Below, in pieces: positions 12,701-23,400 of a DNA stretch of 64,000 bases (positions within the stretch are counted from its first letter, which is position 1; each line of letters opens with the position of its first letter). The stretch lies in contig NMRB01000203.1 of assembly GCA_002633025.1 (NCBI GenBank), positions 122,286 to 186,285 of the forward strand. The letters are read 5' to 3'. The notes below the pieces were generated by a model that searched no databases, was not told where the DNA came from, and saw only the letters and a program-made list of their open reading frames with translations. The position numbers were made by a program, and so were the translations under genes. This DNA comes from Notospermus geniculatus. Its lineage: Eukaryota; Nemertea; Pilidiophora; Heteronemertea; Lineidae.

Positions 12701-14993
12701 TCTATACGTTATTCATCCATACTTACGTAGCAGGAAAACCTTTACTAAGCCTTTTAAAATGTCTACAAGACAGACAATACTTTGAATGAGGTTCATGTTC
12801 ACCTACATGTACATGTACAATGTACATGTATCTCCTGAACATAATCCCAAACATATCAGAATATTGTTTAGACTTCACCAGGAAAAAAATCACTGCAACT
12901 TTGTCATGTTCATCACCAACTCATGGAGAAATGTACAGATACATGTATTAAGCCATCGACAAACAAGTGCACACAGCTTTCTGCAAGCTCATGACCACTT
13001 GTGGAGGCGGGCCCAACATTACATGTATGTAGGCCAATCATGCCAAACACGGAAGGATAATCCAGTGCGTGATCCCTACTTTTATCTGTTTATTCAGGCT
13101 GACAGGGTCCCCTTGTGTTTGAAAAGAAATACTTGTATTGAATTTTTCTCACGTTACACCTGAATTTTATTTTTAAAATGCTGAGTGAACATCAGTGCAG
13201 TTTTCTTTAGTGGTTCAACTTCAGTGGCAGAGGTCAATCACACAAAACTTCGAAGTTTGTGGAAATTTTTACATCTTTTTCTCAGGATAATGGCATAAAA
13301 TTCAGTATTTTTACCTAAAAGTATTAAAACCTAACACTAATCACTAAGAGATCGCGAACACCTGATTCCTAACTTCCCCACAAACCAGACACTAAGAGGC
13401 TTTTTATCATAACTTGTTTTGTAATGTGCAAATACTTTTCAGTACTAAAAATGTAAAGCTAATGTTTGGATTCCAATCCTTGGAACTTATAGCAGCCAAG
13501 ATAAACAAGACATGTACAGCTGTCATTGACAAGGTAGCAAAACTTGCCTAAGACCATGAACAAAATGTCACAAGGCTGACACTGCAATGATAGAGGTTCA
13601 TCAGAAATTATTACCATACCGGTTTGTAGCACTTGTTCCCATGACACTGCAACACACACAAATGTATGCAGTAACAGAGGGAGTGAGCATTTTTAAAGAA
13701 CCACTGATGACCTCCGGATAAATGACCTTCCAACTCTTACTTACAACTGGGATCTGTGTCCTTCGTGACCTTAACTTTGATCGTATAGCTTGGTTTTGTT
13801 TCATGATCAAGCTTCTGTCCTGATTTTAGTGACAGCGAACCAGTGTTGAAATCGATGGTAAACTCCGGAAATGGTGTCACTATGGTGAAGCGTTCAGCAG
13901 CATCAGTTTTCTTGATGGTCAAGAGAATACCTGTTTTGTCTTCAGTTACAGACTGGCTGATTGGTGCTCGAACAGCACGCCTGGATCTCCGCAAGATCAC
14001 CCCACTCGTTAGTGGAGAATCAGAGGTGACTACGACAGTGACCTTGGCTCGGTCAGACTGCCGTCTGTCTCCATTAGTTGCGACGACATGAAAGGAATAA
14101 ACCCCTGGTTTAACGTGATTGTATCCAAGACGTATTGCGCCAGTTTCCTTATCAATACGAAAATTGGGTCCAGGATTGTGGAGAAACCTGTAGGTGACTT
14201 GGTTGTGATCAGGATCAGTGGCCTTCACCTGCAGGATCAAGGATTCCGGACTCGTCGTATCAGGAATGGTGATTCTGTACTTTGATGATTCAAACTTCGG
14301 CGCCACGTTTTCTTTCGAGATTCCCGCATCCACAACGACACTTATTTTCACAACAGCAACTCCACCTTTATCATCCTGAGCTTGAATGATGAAATCATAA
14401 TCTGACTTTGTACTTCTATCAAAAATTTCTCGTGTAAAAATCTTGACATATTCAGCACAATTGACAGAACTTTGTTTCAAACTGAATTTATCAGTGTCTC
14501 CAGATATCATGGAAAACGTCACTTTTCTTTTTCCATTTGAGGAAACAACGTAGAGATCATCCAAACCCTGTACAGCAGTGGCAATGGGTTCGTGTTCCCG
14601 CACATGCCCAGCATATGCCTGTTTTGGGAAGACTAGTGTACTATGCCCATCGTAGACGTGCATGTGTACAACAATTCTCTGAGAACTTGCAGGGTTTAAA
14701 TCACTGATTTCCAGAGAAGAAACTTTTCCAACCAATGAGCTAATATCCTTTGTGGTTAGCAGGTTACCAGCATCGTCAATTTTGAAATAATCCGAAAAAA
14801 GATTTTTGTTCAGCACTTTGAAACTGCCAACACCGTAGTGTGACAGCTGAGTCACTAGATGCCCCGGTTGTGCATCATGCGGGATTAAAAATCGCAGCAC
14901 CTTTGGCCCTCCGAAGGGCAGACCCGTGACGACGCAGATCATGACAGTTAAAACTGCCAAAATGTAATGCTTTGAAATCGAGAGGGCAGACAT
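768..14993 (-). CDS. Large cadherin, N-terminal part (about 12 cadherin repeats), partial at left edge
   Basis: Calcium-dependent cell-adhesion protein of the plasma membrane. Exons in transcript order: 14993-13745, 12088-11909, 7763-7520, 6920-6698, 5369-5252, 4766-4655, 4212-3962, 3436-3147, 2876-2415, 2156-1770, 1179-768. A possible 24-nt cassette lies at 6381-6358. Every junction has GT/AG ends and keeps frame, giving about 1309 codons. Residues 1-24 form a signal peptide ending VVTG. Repeat linkers visible include DVNDTPP, DINNFGP, NENDEKP, DINNHNP, DINDNLP and DVNNRNP. Calcium-site DxD or DxDxG motifs include ATDPDHN, VDMDAGD and ATDEDSG. RRSRR at residues 335-339 looks like a furin site after about three repeats, as in a pro-region. 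The block around FPDCELYKPTVYENAPKGT recalls type III classical cadherins, but the membrane and cytoplasmic parts lie outside the window, so the subtype is uncertain. The last exon here ends in phase 1, so the gene continues leftward. The start ATG is chosen for its signal peptide. Confidence 0.9.
1597..1717. mobile_element. 121-bp foldback element, 5-bp duplication ATTTT
   Basis: CAGGGTTGGAGCTACCAT at the left and its inverse at the right, almost a full hairpin, flanked by ATTTT (1592-1596 and 1718-1722). It sits inside a dispersed repeat whose copy at 8410-8545 lacks it and keeps one ATTTT (8505-8509), showing the empty site. Confidence 0.85.
2925..3035. repeat. Short tandem repeat of about 33 bp
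   Basis: Three to four imperfect units containing CAATTGCTGGTTTTGTAGGT, in a cadherin intron. Confidence 0.7.
3671..3811. mobile_element. Foldback element of about 140 bp with internal direct repeat
   Basis: CCGTATTTTAAAATGCTC at the left and its inverse at the right, with arms of about 50 bp; GTTCCTCAAGGCTATTGTTCT occurs twice in the left arm. No duplication seen. Confidence 0.6.
4964..5167. mobile_element. 204-bp MITE, ATCACTCCAAAAGAG ends
   Basis: Inverted arms of about 40 bp (ATCACTCCAAAAGAGTGCAG and inverse). It lies in a cadherin intron. Confidence 0.65.
6358..6381 (-). CDS. Candidate 24-nt cadherin microexon (8 codons, phase 0-0)
   Basis: On the minus strand, TTTTTAG precedes and GTGAGTAAG follows a 24-nt stretch encoding VQSTSVAA. 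It lies between the exons 6920-6698 and 5369-5252, which both meet at phase 0, so inclusion or skipping keeps frame. Skipping gives a cadherin repeat end of normal length. Inclusion would lengthen the last strand before DINNFGP by eight residues. It could be an alternative cassette or a chance pair of splice sites. Confidence 0.35.
7140..7345. repeat. Dispersed inverted-repeat element, copy 1
   Basis: Contains ATCTGCGCACTTCC at one end and GGAAGTGCGCAGATCT at the other. A related copy in the opposite orientation lies at 39150-39305 in an Acinus intron. Confidence 0.6.
8410..8545 (+). repeat. Dispersed repeat with GACCCCGGTTGGGGTC hairpin
   Basis: Copies or fragments also at 1520-1755 (hairpin partly lost, interrupted by 1597-1717), 18845-18960, 20851-20966 and reversed at 50520-50650. 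Common parts are the CCCCGG/GGGG hairpin, GAAAA, a short AT hairpin and CATTTTGTG. It may be the 3' end of a retroelement; no coding part is seen. Confidence 0.65.
8686..8889. mobile_element. 204-bp MITE, long inverted ends, TAA duplication (Harbinger-like)
   Basis: AGGCCTCCATACACTGAATG and its inverse, with arms of about 40 bp, flanked by TAA on both sides, as expected for PIF/Harbinger elements. Confidence 0.65.
10027..10341. mobile_element. 315-bp element, CAGGGTTTCCGCCAGA ends, duplication GGTTC
   Basis: Inverted ends CAGGGTTTCCGCCAGA and TCTGGCGGAAACCCTG, flanked by GGTTC at 10022-10026 and 10342-10346. The interior is A/T-rich with repeated GGTACGGATCCGTACC-like motifs; no coding capacity. 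Confidence 0.85.
10960..11307. other. Assembly gap of 348 N in a cadherin intron
   Basis: The run of N lies between the exons 12088-11909 and 7763-7520. These exons join in frame, so no exon needs to be missing. The sequence just left of it (from 10865, CAGGGCCGTATTTAG) looks like the end of a transposon. Confidence 0.95.
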
Positions 14994-16718
14994 TTTGTTT
15001 TGATGTGAACGCTTTTTTTCTGGTTCAAAATCCAGGTAAAAAAATGCTTCGAATGTCAGACGTGTCAGCAGAATAACATCATTTCATCCTATCCTAGGCC
15101 CTACAACACCATATTATCAGCAATGGAAGGACAAAATAAGGGCAATCAGCAGAGAAGTAGGATGCGAATTTTACAGGTGTCAACCAACCACACACAAAAT
15201 ACCTCCAATGCACTACAAAATCTACAGCAGTGCAGTGCGCACAGGTAAGTACACAACAAAGCAAGCACAATTTTTTTCAAAATAGTTCAAATTCTTCCTG
15301 TTTTTCAAGCGATAATCCCCGTTTTGAGATATATTCTTTCGTGTAGCACGTCTTTCGGTGTTACTGAATCTATGGACGGTTATATAATCCAAATTGGACG
15401 GATAGAATATTCGGAAATTTGAACTGAAACCAGTTAGGAATCCACAGGTCCGTTTTTGTGCTTTGCTATAAATGGCAATACCTGTAATTGGATTGGCTCT
15501 TCTTTCAGGTGGAGTCCCCCCTCCGAAATAAGGTATGGGCTACGTGTTATCCTTCCAATAAATGTGATGTAATGGTATTGAAAATGATCTCTAGATGTAC
15601 ATTGGCTTCCATCGTAATCCTTAATAAAAAATTTGTTAATTGAATGAAGTATTTTTCATCTTTATTTAATTTGATGACCTGAAGAAAAGTGAGGGGGACA
15701 TCAATTCATAGAAGAGCCAGGAATTCTTTCCAATCATGAGTGGGGTGTGTTCCCAATGACGTCAACAGGTTGACTCCTACCTGGCTGGCTGATAACCCGA
15801 ATATGACATATGACCACCTGTCTGGTACCACAGCCAGAGATTAGTGTAGAGGGCATCTAATAAACAATGAATACTTCTGAAGTGATACCAGCCATTTGAA
15901 AGCATGGTGTCAGAATGTAGTTTATTTCATGGAGGAATTTAAATTATTTTATACAAAGTATAATGCCTCCAAGTTTAAATGCCTTTCTGAAAACACACAA
16001 AAAGAAGATGAGAATAATTTGTTAAACTGTACCAATTTGTACTTTATTAAGACTCATAAACATAATAAATGTCAAAATGTTGTAATTTCAGAAAAGGTTA
16101 TTGAATACCGATTCACGCTACCGGTAACTAATTTTGAAATCACAAAAAAAACTGTGAAACACGACAACATCCTCCCATAAACAGGGCTTTGGTCTTGCTC
16201 CACTTCATACACTCGTTTGTGTGAGTGGATGAAGAGGAGCGAGGTAAAAACCCTGCTATAGGAGGATGCATGACAAAGAAAAATCGACCGTCATCTGTTG
16301 ACTGGTTTAAGTTGGCGAGTTAGCAAGTGATAGCTAGGTGGCAGCACTGTCTTGTAGACCATTTTTGGGATGTTTCAGTACAGAAAAGTAGGTGCTCGAA
16401 ATCAGATATGAACGACATCATTAAGATAATTAAATAAATCTAAATTAGAATTTTGTGCACAATTATATATAAAACACAAAATTAAGTCGCACAGACAAGA
16501 CTGGCCGGGTAATCATGTACTCTAATACTGGAGCCCCACAATTTCAACACAATCAAAGAGAATTAACATTTTTGTAAACATGGATATCTACAGCAGAAGA
16601 AAGAATGAATATTAATTGGAAGCATTACCAGTAAAATTTACACCATGGCGAAGACATGGGTGATTTCAAAGTTGGTGTTATGACAGTGTTTACAATGCAT
16701 TAACACTGTGTCAACACC
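14994..16718. other. Gene-free interval upstream of cadherin
   Basis: It should include the cadherin promoter and 5' UTR near 14994-15500. A palindromic element lies at 16168-16268 and a hairpin at 16658-16735. The 94-codon plus-strand frame at 15896-16180 is AT-rich and unlike any family I know. Nothing else is seen. Confidence 0.6.
16168..16268. mobile_element. 101-bp foldback MITE, relative of 24247-24345
   Basis: Shares CATCCTCCCA ends and the core with GATGAAGAGGAGCGAGGT. Flanks CACGACAA and CATGACAA suggest an 8-9-bp duplication with one change. Confidence 0.65.
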
Positions 16719-17401
16719 AACTTTGAAACCACCCAACATATTACCAGCTGTGTTGAACATAATACTAATGATTCTTGAGAGTAAAAAACATCAAACAGCT
16801 TTTGACTCCTGAGAGCAGACTGGAAAGCAGAGTTCCAATTTGACAAAACACCATGTCAATTTGATAAGCATACCTTCTGTTTGCACTGCAGAGCAGACCA
16901 GGAACATTAAAGTATCTATATACACTATAAATACAGATTTGTTAGATGTAAAAATATGAACAAGTGTAAAATATGGCAGTATTTCATACATCTGTACAAA
17001 AACAATTGATTATGCCACAAAAAACAGAGCTGTGGCTAAGCAGTTCAGCTGCATCCGACACTGAAGCGTTGCATCTGCCGGGAGACTTTATTGCATAAAG
17101 CAGGACAAAAGAAGACATGAGTAGCCTTAGCTTTTCCATTTCAATGGATTTTAGCACTAGTGACATCTATTGGAAGAATTGTGTAAGCTTCCAACTGCAG
17201 GTGGTTTCTGTCAAATGTAAAGTATAATTCACCCTAACTTCAACATGGGCAAAGTGCCAGGCCTGTGCAACAGACGACACCACAAAGTGAACACAATGAT
17301 TAAACCACAAACCACAAATACAATACATGTATTTACCAGTTGACTGAGCACAGCCTTGGGGTGTTTGTTATAGGGTATTCAAAGGACCCTAACATCATTA
17401 G

Positions 17402-17671
17402 CAGGGTCGGATCCAGGGGGGGGCGTGGGGGGCGTACGCCCCCCCTATTTTTGGCAGACCAGTGATTTTTTTTTAGCAAGAAAACTTCAATCACATAAAA
17501 TGTCGAGTTTTTTGCTCTCAGATGCCAGGAAAATGCATCTAAAAGCACTTAAATTGTCAAATTTTTCTGGGGGAGGACCCCCAGACCCCCCGTTTCGGCT
17601 TCGCGCTCTCGGTGCTCTCCACCTCCGTCGAGCTACGCCCCCCCTTTCTGTCGACCCTGGATCCGACCCTG
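17402..17671. mobile_element. 270-bp element present in one duplicate only, duplication ATTAG
   Basis: Ends CAGGGTCGGATCC and GGATCCGACCCTG, flanked by ATTAG at 17397-17401 and 17672-17676. Copy B of the duplicated region has the intact empty site at 19686-19690. G-rich left part and C-rich right part resemble 56300-56579. Confidence 0.9.
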
Positions 17672-18460
17672 ATTAGGTAACTGCAACATGGATTATTTAC
17701 CACTGACTTGTGCACATTCCAAGCTTGGCACTTTGCCCATGTTGAAGCTAGCATGAATTATACTTTAAGATACAACACAAGCTGCTCATCTGCAGCTATG
17801 GCTAAGTCAGCAATTAGAGAATATTTTTTTCATATTATCATTATACATGTAAATCATCACTGCATATATCCACAATAACCAGGGCTATCATTGCTTACAT
17901 GGCTCATTCAATTCAAGAATTATTTGCATTCTTCACCTTTCCTTGAAATAAAATTATTATTATCATAATGGGCCCTGGATCAATTCAAAAGAAAAATTCC
18001 AAAAAATGTGACATCAAACACTCCACCAGTGCAGGAAAAAACACCAACACTTTCAACATTTGGACGTAAAAGCTGGACAAGGAGGACAGAAACAATGTAA
18101 AGATAAGGCCTCATCTTTGACAATAGATGATCATCACCCCACAAGCTAAGTCCAGAAATAGCACCACAAAGGACCATCATGGTCAAAACACAGCGGCAGA
18201 ATATAGTCTGTGTGCGTGTTTGTTGGCAATAGTGAGAACTGTTATATACTGTAATGTACATATATTATACCCTGCACTCAACACAACTTTTTTCCTTGTA
18301 GTTTACAAGGGTGAGATGGCCCAAAAAGAACATTTTGAGATTTACAGTATATTTACACAATAATTGCTAACTGAACCTATCAGGCCAACACAGGACAATC
18401 CTGAATTCTGTTAAAACTAAAATAACAGATATAAATAACTTCAATTTTTCAGCATTTACG

Positions 18461-18784
18461 TCACATTGAAATTTTCCGTCTATGTCCATTTCCATCCTTC
18501 TCCGAATCTTTTCTTTTGAATATCCATGACAACCGTGACCGTCTTTTCTCCGGCCGTTCTTTTTCGGCAACAGTACCCTCAGGAGTCCGCATTGTAACCT
18601 TGTCCACTTCGTCAACATTTTGTGGCATTTTCTGCAAAAAGTTCCTGTCCATTGGTGTAACAAGTTTTAAAACAAGTGCAGCACCTGACGCCCTGATAAG
18701 GGAAACCACTTCCTCATGAGAACTCCACTTCACATCGGTACCCATCACATCCACAATAAAGTCACCAACCTTCATTCCTTCCCT
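18461..18784 (-). other. RHPN: Second copy of rhophilin terminal exon (PDZ half plus tail), probable haplotype duplicate
   Basis: By reading, this appears identical to the exon 20790-20467, encoding the second half of the PDZ domain and the basic C-terminus with the same acceptor and stop. It sits inside a roughly 2-kb direct duplication (16719-18967 against 18969-20973) joined by a single N at 18968. Flanking sequence differs by a few substitutions and two indels, as expected for two alleles. A real tandem exon is possible but less likely. Confidence 0.85.
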
Positions 18785-18967
18785 CTGAAAAGAAATCAAC
18801 AGTCAGGAAATTTGCCAGTCACAGCATTCACTTCTCGGATCTCTACTAGAAACTGCCTGAGGAAGACCCCGGTTGGGGCCGAAAATTTGCGAAATTTGGA
18901 GACGGCTTTACTTTACTACCATTTTGTGGTCATTTTTTGTGCTCTATGTTGGATATCTGTTATGAAC

Positions 18968-18968
18968 N
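18968..18968. other. Single-base N assembly join
   Basis: One N separates the end of copy A from the start of copy B of the duplicated rhophilin 3' region. Confidence 0.95.
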
Positions 18969-20466
18969 AACTTTGAAACCACCCAACATATTACCAGCTG
19001 TGTTGAACATAATACTAATGATTCTTGAGAGTAAAAAACATCAAACAGCTTTTGACTCCTGAGAGCAGACTGGAAAGCAGAGTTCCAATTTGACAAAACA
19101 CCATGTCAATTTGATAAGCATACCTTCTGTTTGCACTGCAGAGCAGACCAGGAACATTAAAGTATCTATATACACTATATGATAATAAACAAGAAGTCAA
19201 TCTCCAGAATTCACACTATATATACACTATAAATACAGATTTGTTAGATGTAAAAATATGAACAAGTGTAAAATATGGCAGTATTTGATACATCTGTACA
19301 AAAACAATTGATTATGCCACAAAAAACAGAGCTGTGGCTAAACAGTTCAGCTGCATCCAACACTGAAGCGTTGCATCTGCCAGGAGACTTTATTGCATAA
19401 AGCAGGACAAAAGAAGACATGAGTAGCCTTTGCTTTTCCATTTCAATGGATTTTATCACTAGTGACATCTATTGGAAGAATTGTGTAAGCTTCCAACTGC
19501 AGGTGGTTTCTGTCAAATGTAAAGTATAATTCACCCTAACTTCAACATGGGCAAAGTGCCAGGCCTGTGCAACAGACGACACCACAAAGTGAACACAATG
19601 ATTAAACCACAAACACAATATTTACCAGTTGACTGAGCACAGCCTTGGGGTGTTTGGTATAGGCTATTCAAAGGACCCTAACATCATTAGGTAACTGCAA
19701 CATGGATTATTTACCACTGACTTGTGCACATTCCAAGCTTGGCACTTTGCCCATGTTGAAGCTAGCATGAATTATACTTTAAGATACAACACAAGCTGCT
19801 CATCTGCAGCTATGGCTAAGTCAGCAATTAGAGAATATTTTTTTCATATTATCATTATAAATCATCACTGCATATTCACAATAACCAGGGCTATCATTGC
19901 TTACCTGGCTCATTCAATTCAAGAATTATTTGTATTCTTTGCCTTTCCTTGAAATAAAATTATTATTATCATAATGGGCCCTGGATCAATTCAAAAGAAT
20001 AATTCCAAAAAATGTGACATCAAACACTCCACCAGTGCAGGAAAAAACACCAACACTTTCAACATTTGGACGTAAAAGCTGGACAAGGAGGACAGAAACA
20101 ATGTAAAGATAAGGCCTCATCTTTGACAATAGATGATCATCACCCCACAAGCTAAGTCCAGAAATAGCACCACAAAGGACCATCATGGTCAAAACACAGC
20201 GGCAGAATATAGTCTGTGTGCGTGTTTGTTGGCAATAGTGAGAACTGTTATATACTGTAATGTACATATATTATACCCTGCACTCAACACAACTTTTTTC
20301 CTTGTAGTTTACAAGGGTGAGATGGCCCAAAAAGAACATTTTGAGATTTACAGTATATTTACACAATAATTGCTAACTGAACCTATCAGGCCAACACAGG
20401 ACAATCCTGAATTCTGTTAAAACTAAAATAACAGATATAAATAACTTCAATTTTTCAGCATTTACG

Positions 20467-23400
20467 TCACATTGAAATTTTCCGTCTATGTCCATTTCCA
20501 TCCTTCTCCGAATCTTTTCTTTTGAATATCCATGACAACCGTGACCGTCTTTTCTCCGGCCGTTCTTTTTCGGCAACAGTACCCTCAGGAGTCCGCATTG
20601 TAACCTTGTCCACTTCGTCAACATTTTGTGGCATTTTCTGCAAAAAGTTCCTGTCCATTGGTGTAACAAGTTTTAAAACAAGTGCAGCACCTGACGCCCT
20701 GATAAGGGAAACCACTTCCTCATGAGAACTCCACTTCACATCGGTACCCATCACATCCACAATAAAGTCACCAACCTTCATTCCTTCCCTCTGAAAAGAA
20801 ATCAACAGTCAGGAAATTTGCCAGTCACAGCATTCACTTCTCGGATCTCTACTAGAAACTGCCTGAGGAAGACCCCGGTTGGGGCCGAAAATTTGCGAAA
20901 TTTGGAGACGGCTTTACTTTACTACCATTTTGTGGTCATTTTTTGTGCTCTATGTTGGATATCTGTTATGAACCAGCCACGTAGTATGTGACCCGATCTA
21001 GCAAAACTAGGTCCATATCGCAACCGAGGAAAGGGTTAATGGTTCAAATGTAGGCCTACGTCTCTGCAGGTTGACAATACATGTACCGGTAGTACTGTAC
21101 AGCAGTGCTGAATGACCAGTGATGATCACCTGCGACATGCGCCTACTTTTGCTAGATTGGGTCACATACGCTTGAGAGGTCATCATTCTGCAAATTTTCA
21201 TGCATGGCAGAGATTAACTAAAGCCTGCTTGCTGGGTTGTCACCCCATGTCTCCCCAAGCTGTTCTCTGGGATACAACAAACGATTGGGAAAGACTAACT
21301 GTTGAACAAGTTCTGGAAGTTGCAGAGCTTTCCCATGAAGACACCCAGGCGACACTTATTTTATTTCTTGTTTTACGGATCCGCCGCACTTTTTTTTCCG
21401 ATTTTGGAAAATAAAAATAATTGAAAAAATGGCATTATTTTTTTGCCGCCGCCCACAAACTGATTATCCGATCAATAAAAATAAAAATAATGGGAAAAAA
21501 ACGCTTTATTTTTCTACCGCCGACATGCTGGACGAACCTTGTCTGACGAAAATAATTCACAGCGGTTGTAACAATCATTCTCGTTCCCATTCATTGAGTG
21601 AATTTTATTATATTTTTGTACATTTTTATTTTTTTCATAGCCGCCTGTTACATGCTTTGATAAATATAATAAAAATAATCAAATAATTACAATTATTTTT
21701 ATATTTATTTTCCACCCTCCTGTCAAGGTTTCCATGAAAACCAAATGAAAAAGTTATTTTTATTTTTATTTTCCTCCCTCCTGTCAGGGGTTTCCAGGGA
21801 AAAAATCCGTAAAACAACAAATAAAATAATTGTGGCCTGAGCACCTGCAAACACAAGAAGATAGACAGAAAAGGCTCGGCCTTTCACCTGAGCAATTCCT
21901 CCATCATCCACATCGGCAATGATGACAGGTGACCCTCCACGAACACTAAATCCAAACCCCTGCTCTTTCGACTTCATCATCTTTATTTTTCTAGGAACTG
22001 ACCAGGTGTGCTGTGCAGAGAATACTGAAACTGGACCCTGGAATGAAGATAAAAAAAGACCCCATAAGTTACAAATTCATGCTGAAACCATTCAGCAATC
22101 ATACAACAGCTCACTCAATCTTGCATTAAAACAAACTCCAATGCCAGGGAATGAAATCAGCAAGCACCAGTTTGAACTCACCAGGTTATGAAACAGATCT
22201 TGCACTTTGTGTTTGCCAAAGTCTGGGGTTATAGCATCAACAACTTGTTGGCTTTTGGCTGCAGGTAGGAATGCAATTGTTAACAAAATACATGTACTAT
22301 ACAATGTACATTTGTAGATGAATCAGTCAATAAAATGCTATTTTATTTAATTTCCGGTGGACAATGTCTGTCGATACCTGTACCCGTAGTTTTTACTTTT
22401 ATCAAAAAAATTCAAAGCTCACCTTTAACAGCAGGTACCTTTATCAACTCAGAGAAATCATCCTCTTCTTCGAGATCGGAAAACTTCTTGAGTGACCTAT
22501 CATGAGCATATCTCAGTACTTCTTGGAATGTATCGATCTTTCTCAGCTGTTTACAGTAGCTGTGCATGTGAAGGGCCTGTTCATGCTGCAGTAGTGCTTC
22601 TCGCAGATGACCTTTCACTGAAGATGATGATAGAGTGAAGTTGGGTCAGCACAAGGGTAACCATGGAATGTCTCGAGAGTAAACAAGAGCATTTAAAACA
22701 TACTGTACTCCAGGTTTGACTGGCTGCCAAGAATTGTCGCAGAATTGGACTGGTATGATCTCATTTCAAACAGATGTCAGGAAACGTAAATGAAAAGAAA
22801 GCAGGGATATCAGAAACTGAAGGCGGACTCTCAACTTACCGAGTTCTATTCGTTCATTTTCTCCAGCAGGGAAGGATTCAAATGCTGCATTGTTTATGTA
22901 AACATGAAGGCCTGGGTACAACTTGGACATGACGTCTGCATCATCAACATCTAAGAGACGAGGGAAAATGAAGTCAGGTGTACGTGAATTTCATTCTCAG
23001 ATCGATTAGATGACTTTGGTACCTGCAAAGACTTGCGATGTTTCCCCAAAGGATGAGTTTTTATGGTGGCAAACCTCATTTTTCTTAATGATTTGTTTGC
23101 CTCCAACCCAAGGCAACTCATCTGAAAGATGCTGTACCAGTCAACCCAGTGAAAAATCCACCAAAAGGGCGGAGACCCACAGAGAAACACGGGTAGCACT
23201 CTCTATTTAATGGGCACTTTTTGACCCTTTTGCTATGTACAGCTTAGTGCTGCCATCTATCCTTGGACAGACAAACTAATGCATACCATATGCATTAGGG
23301 GAGAGGGGTACTGTTGGGTGTGGTGTGTAATCGCAAGGTTCATGACAAAATGTGCACAGCATACACACTGATTGGTAATACAGCTTGCCATATGCAGTGA

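Larger units (their letters stand above)
16719..20973. repeat. Direct duplication of about 2 kb across a single-N join (likely uncollapsed haplotypes)
   Basis: Copy A is 16719-18967 and copy B is 18969-20973. Both begin AACTTTGAAACC and end ATCTGTTATGAAC. Copy A has a 270-bp transposon (17402-17671) absent from B. Copy B has about 57 bp near 19180-19236 absent from A, including a fragment of the dispersed repeat seen at 8470-8505. Copy B starts inside the right arm of a hairpin at 16658-16735, a place where assemblers often break. Confidence 0.9.

Noticed and set aside
15896-16180. 94-codon plus-strand open frame
   Set aside because: AT-rich, no recognised motif, no splice context, upstream of cadherin; looks like chance.
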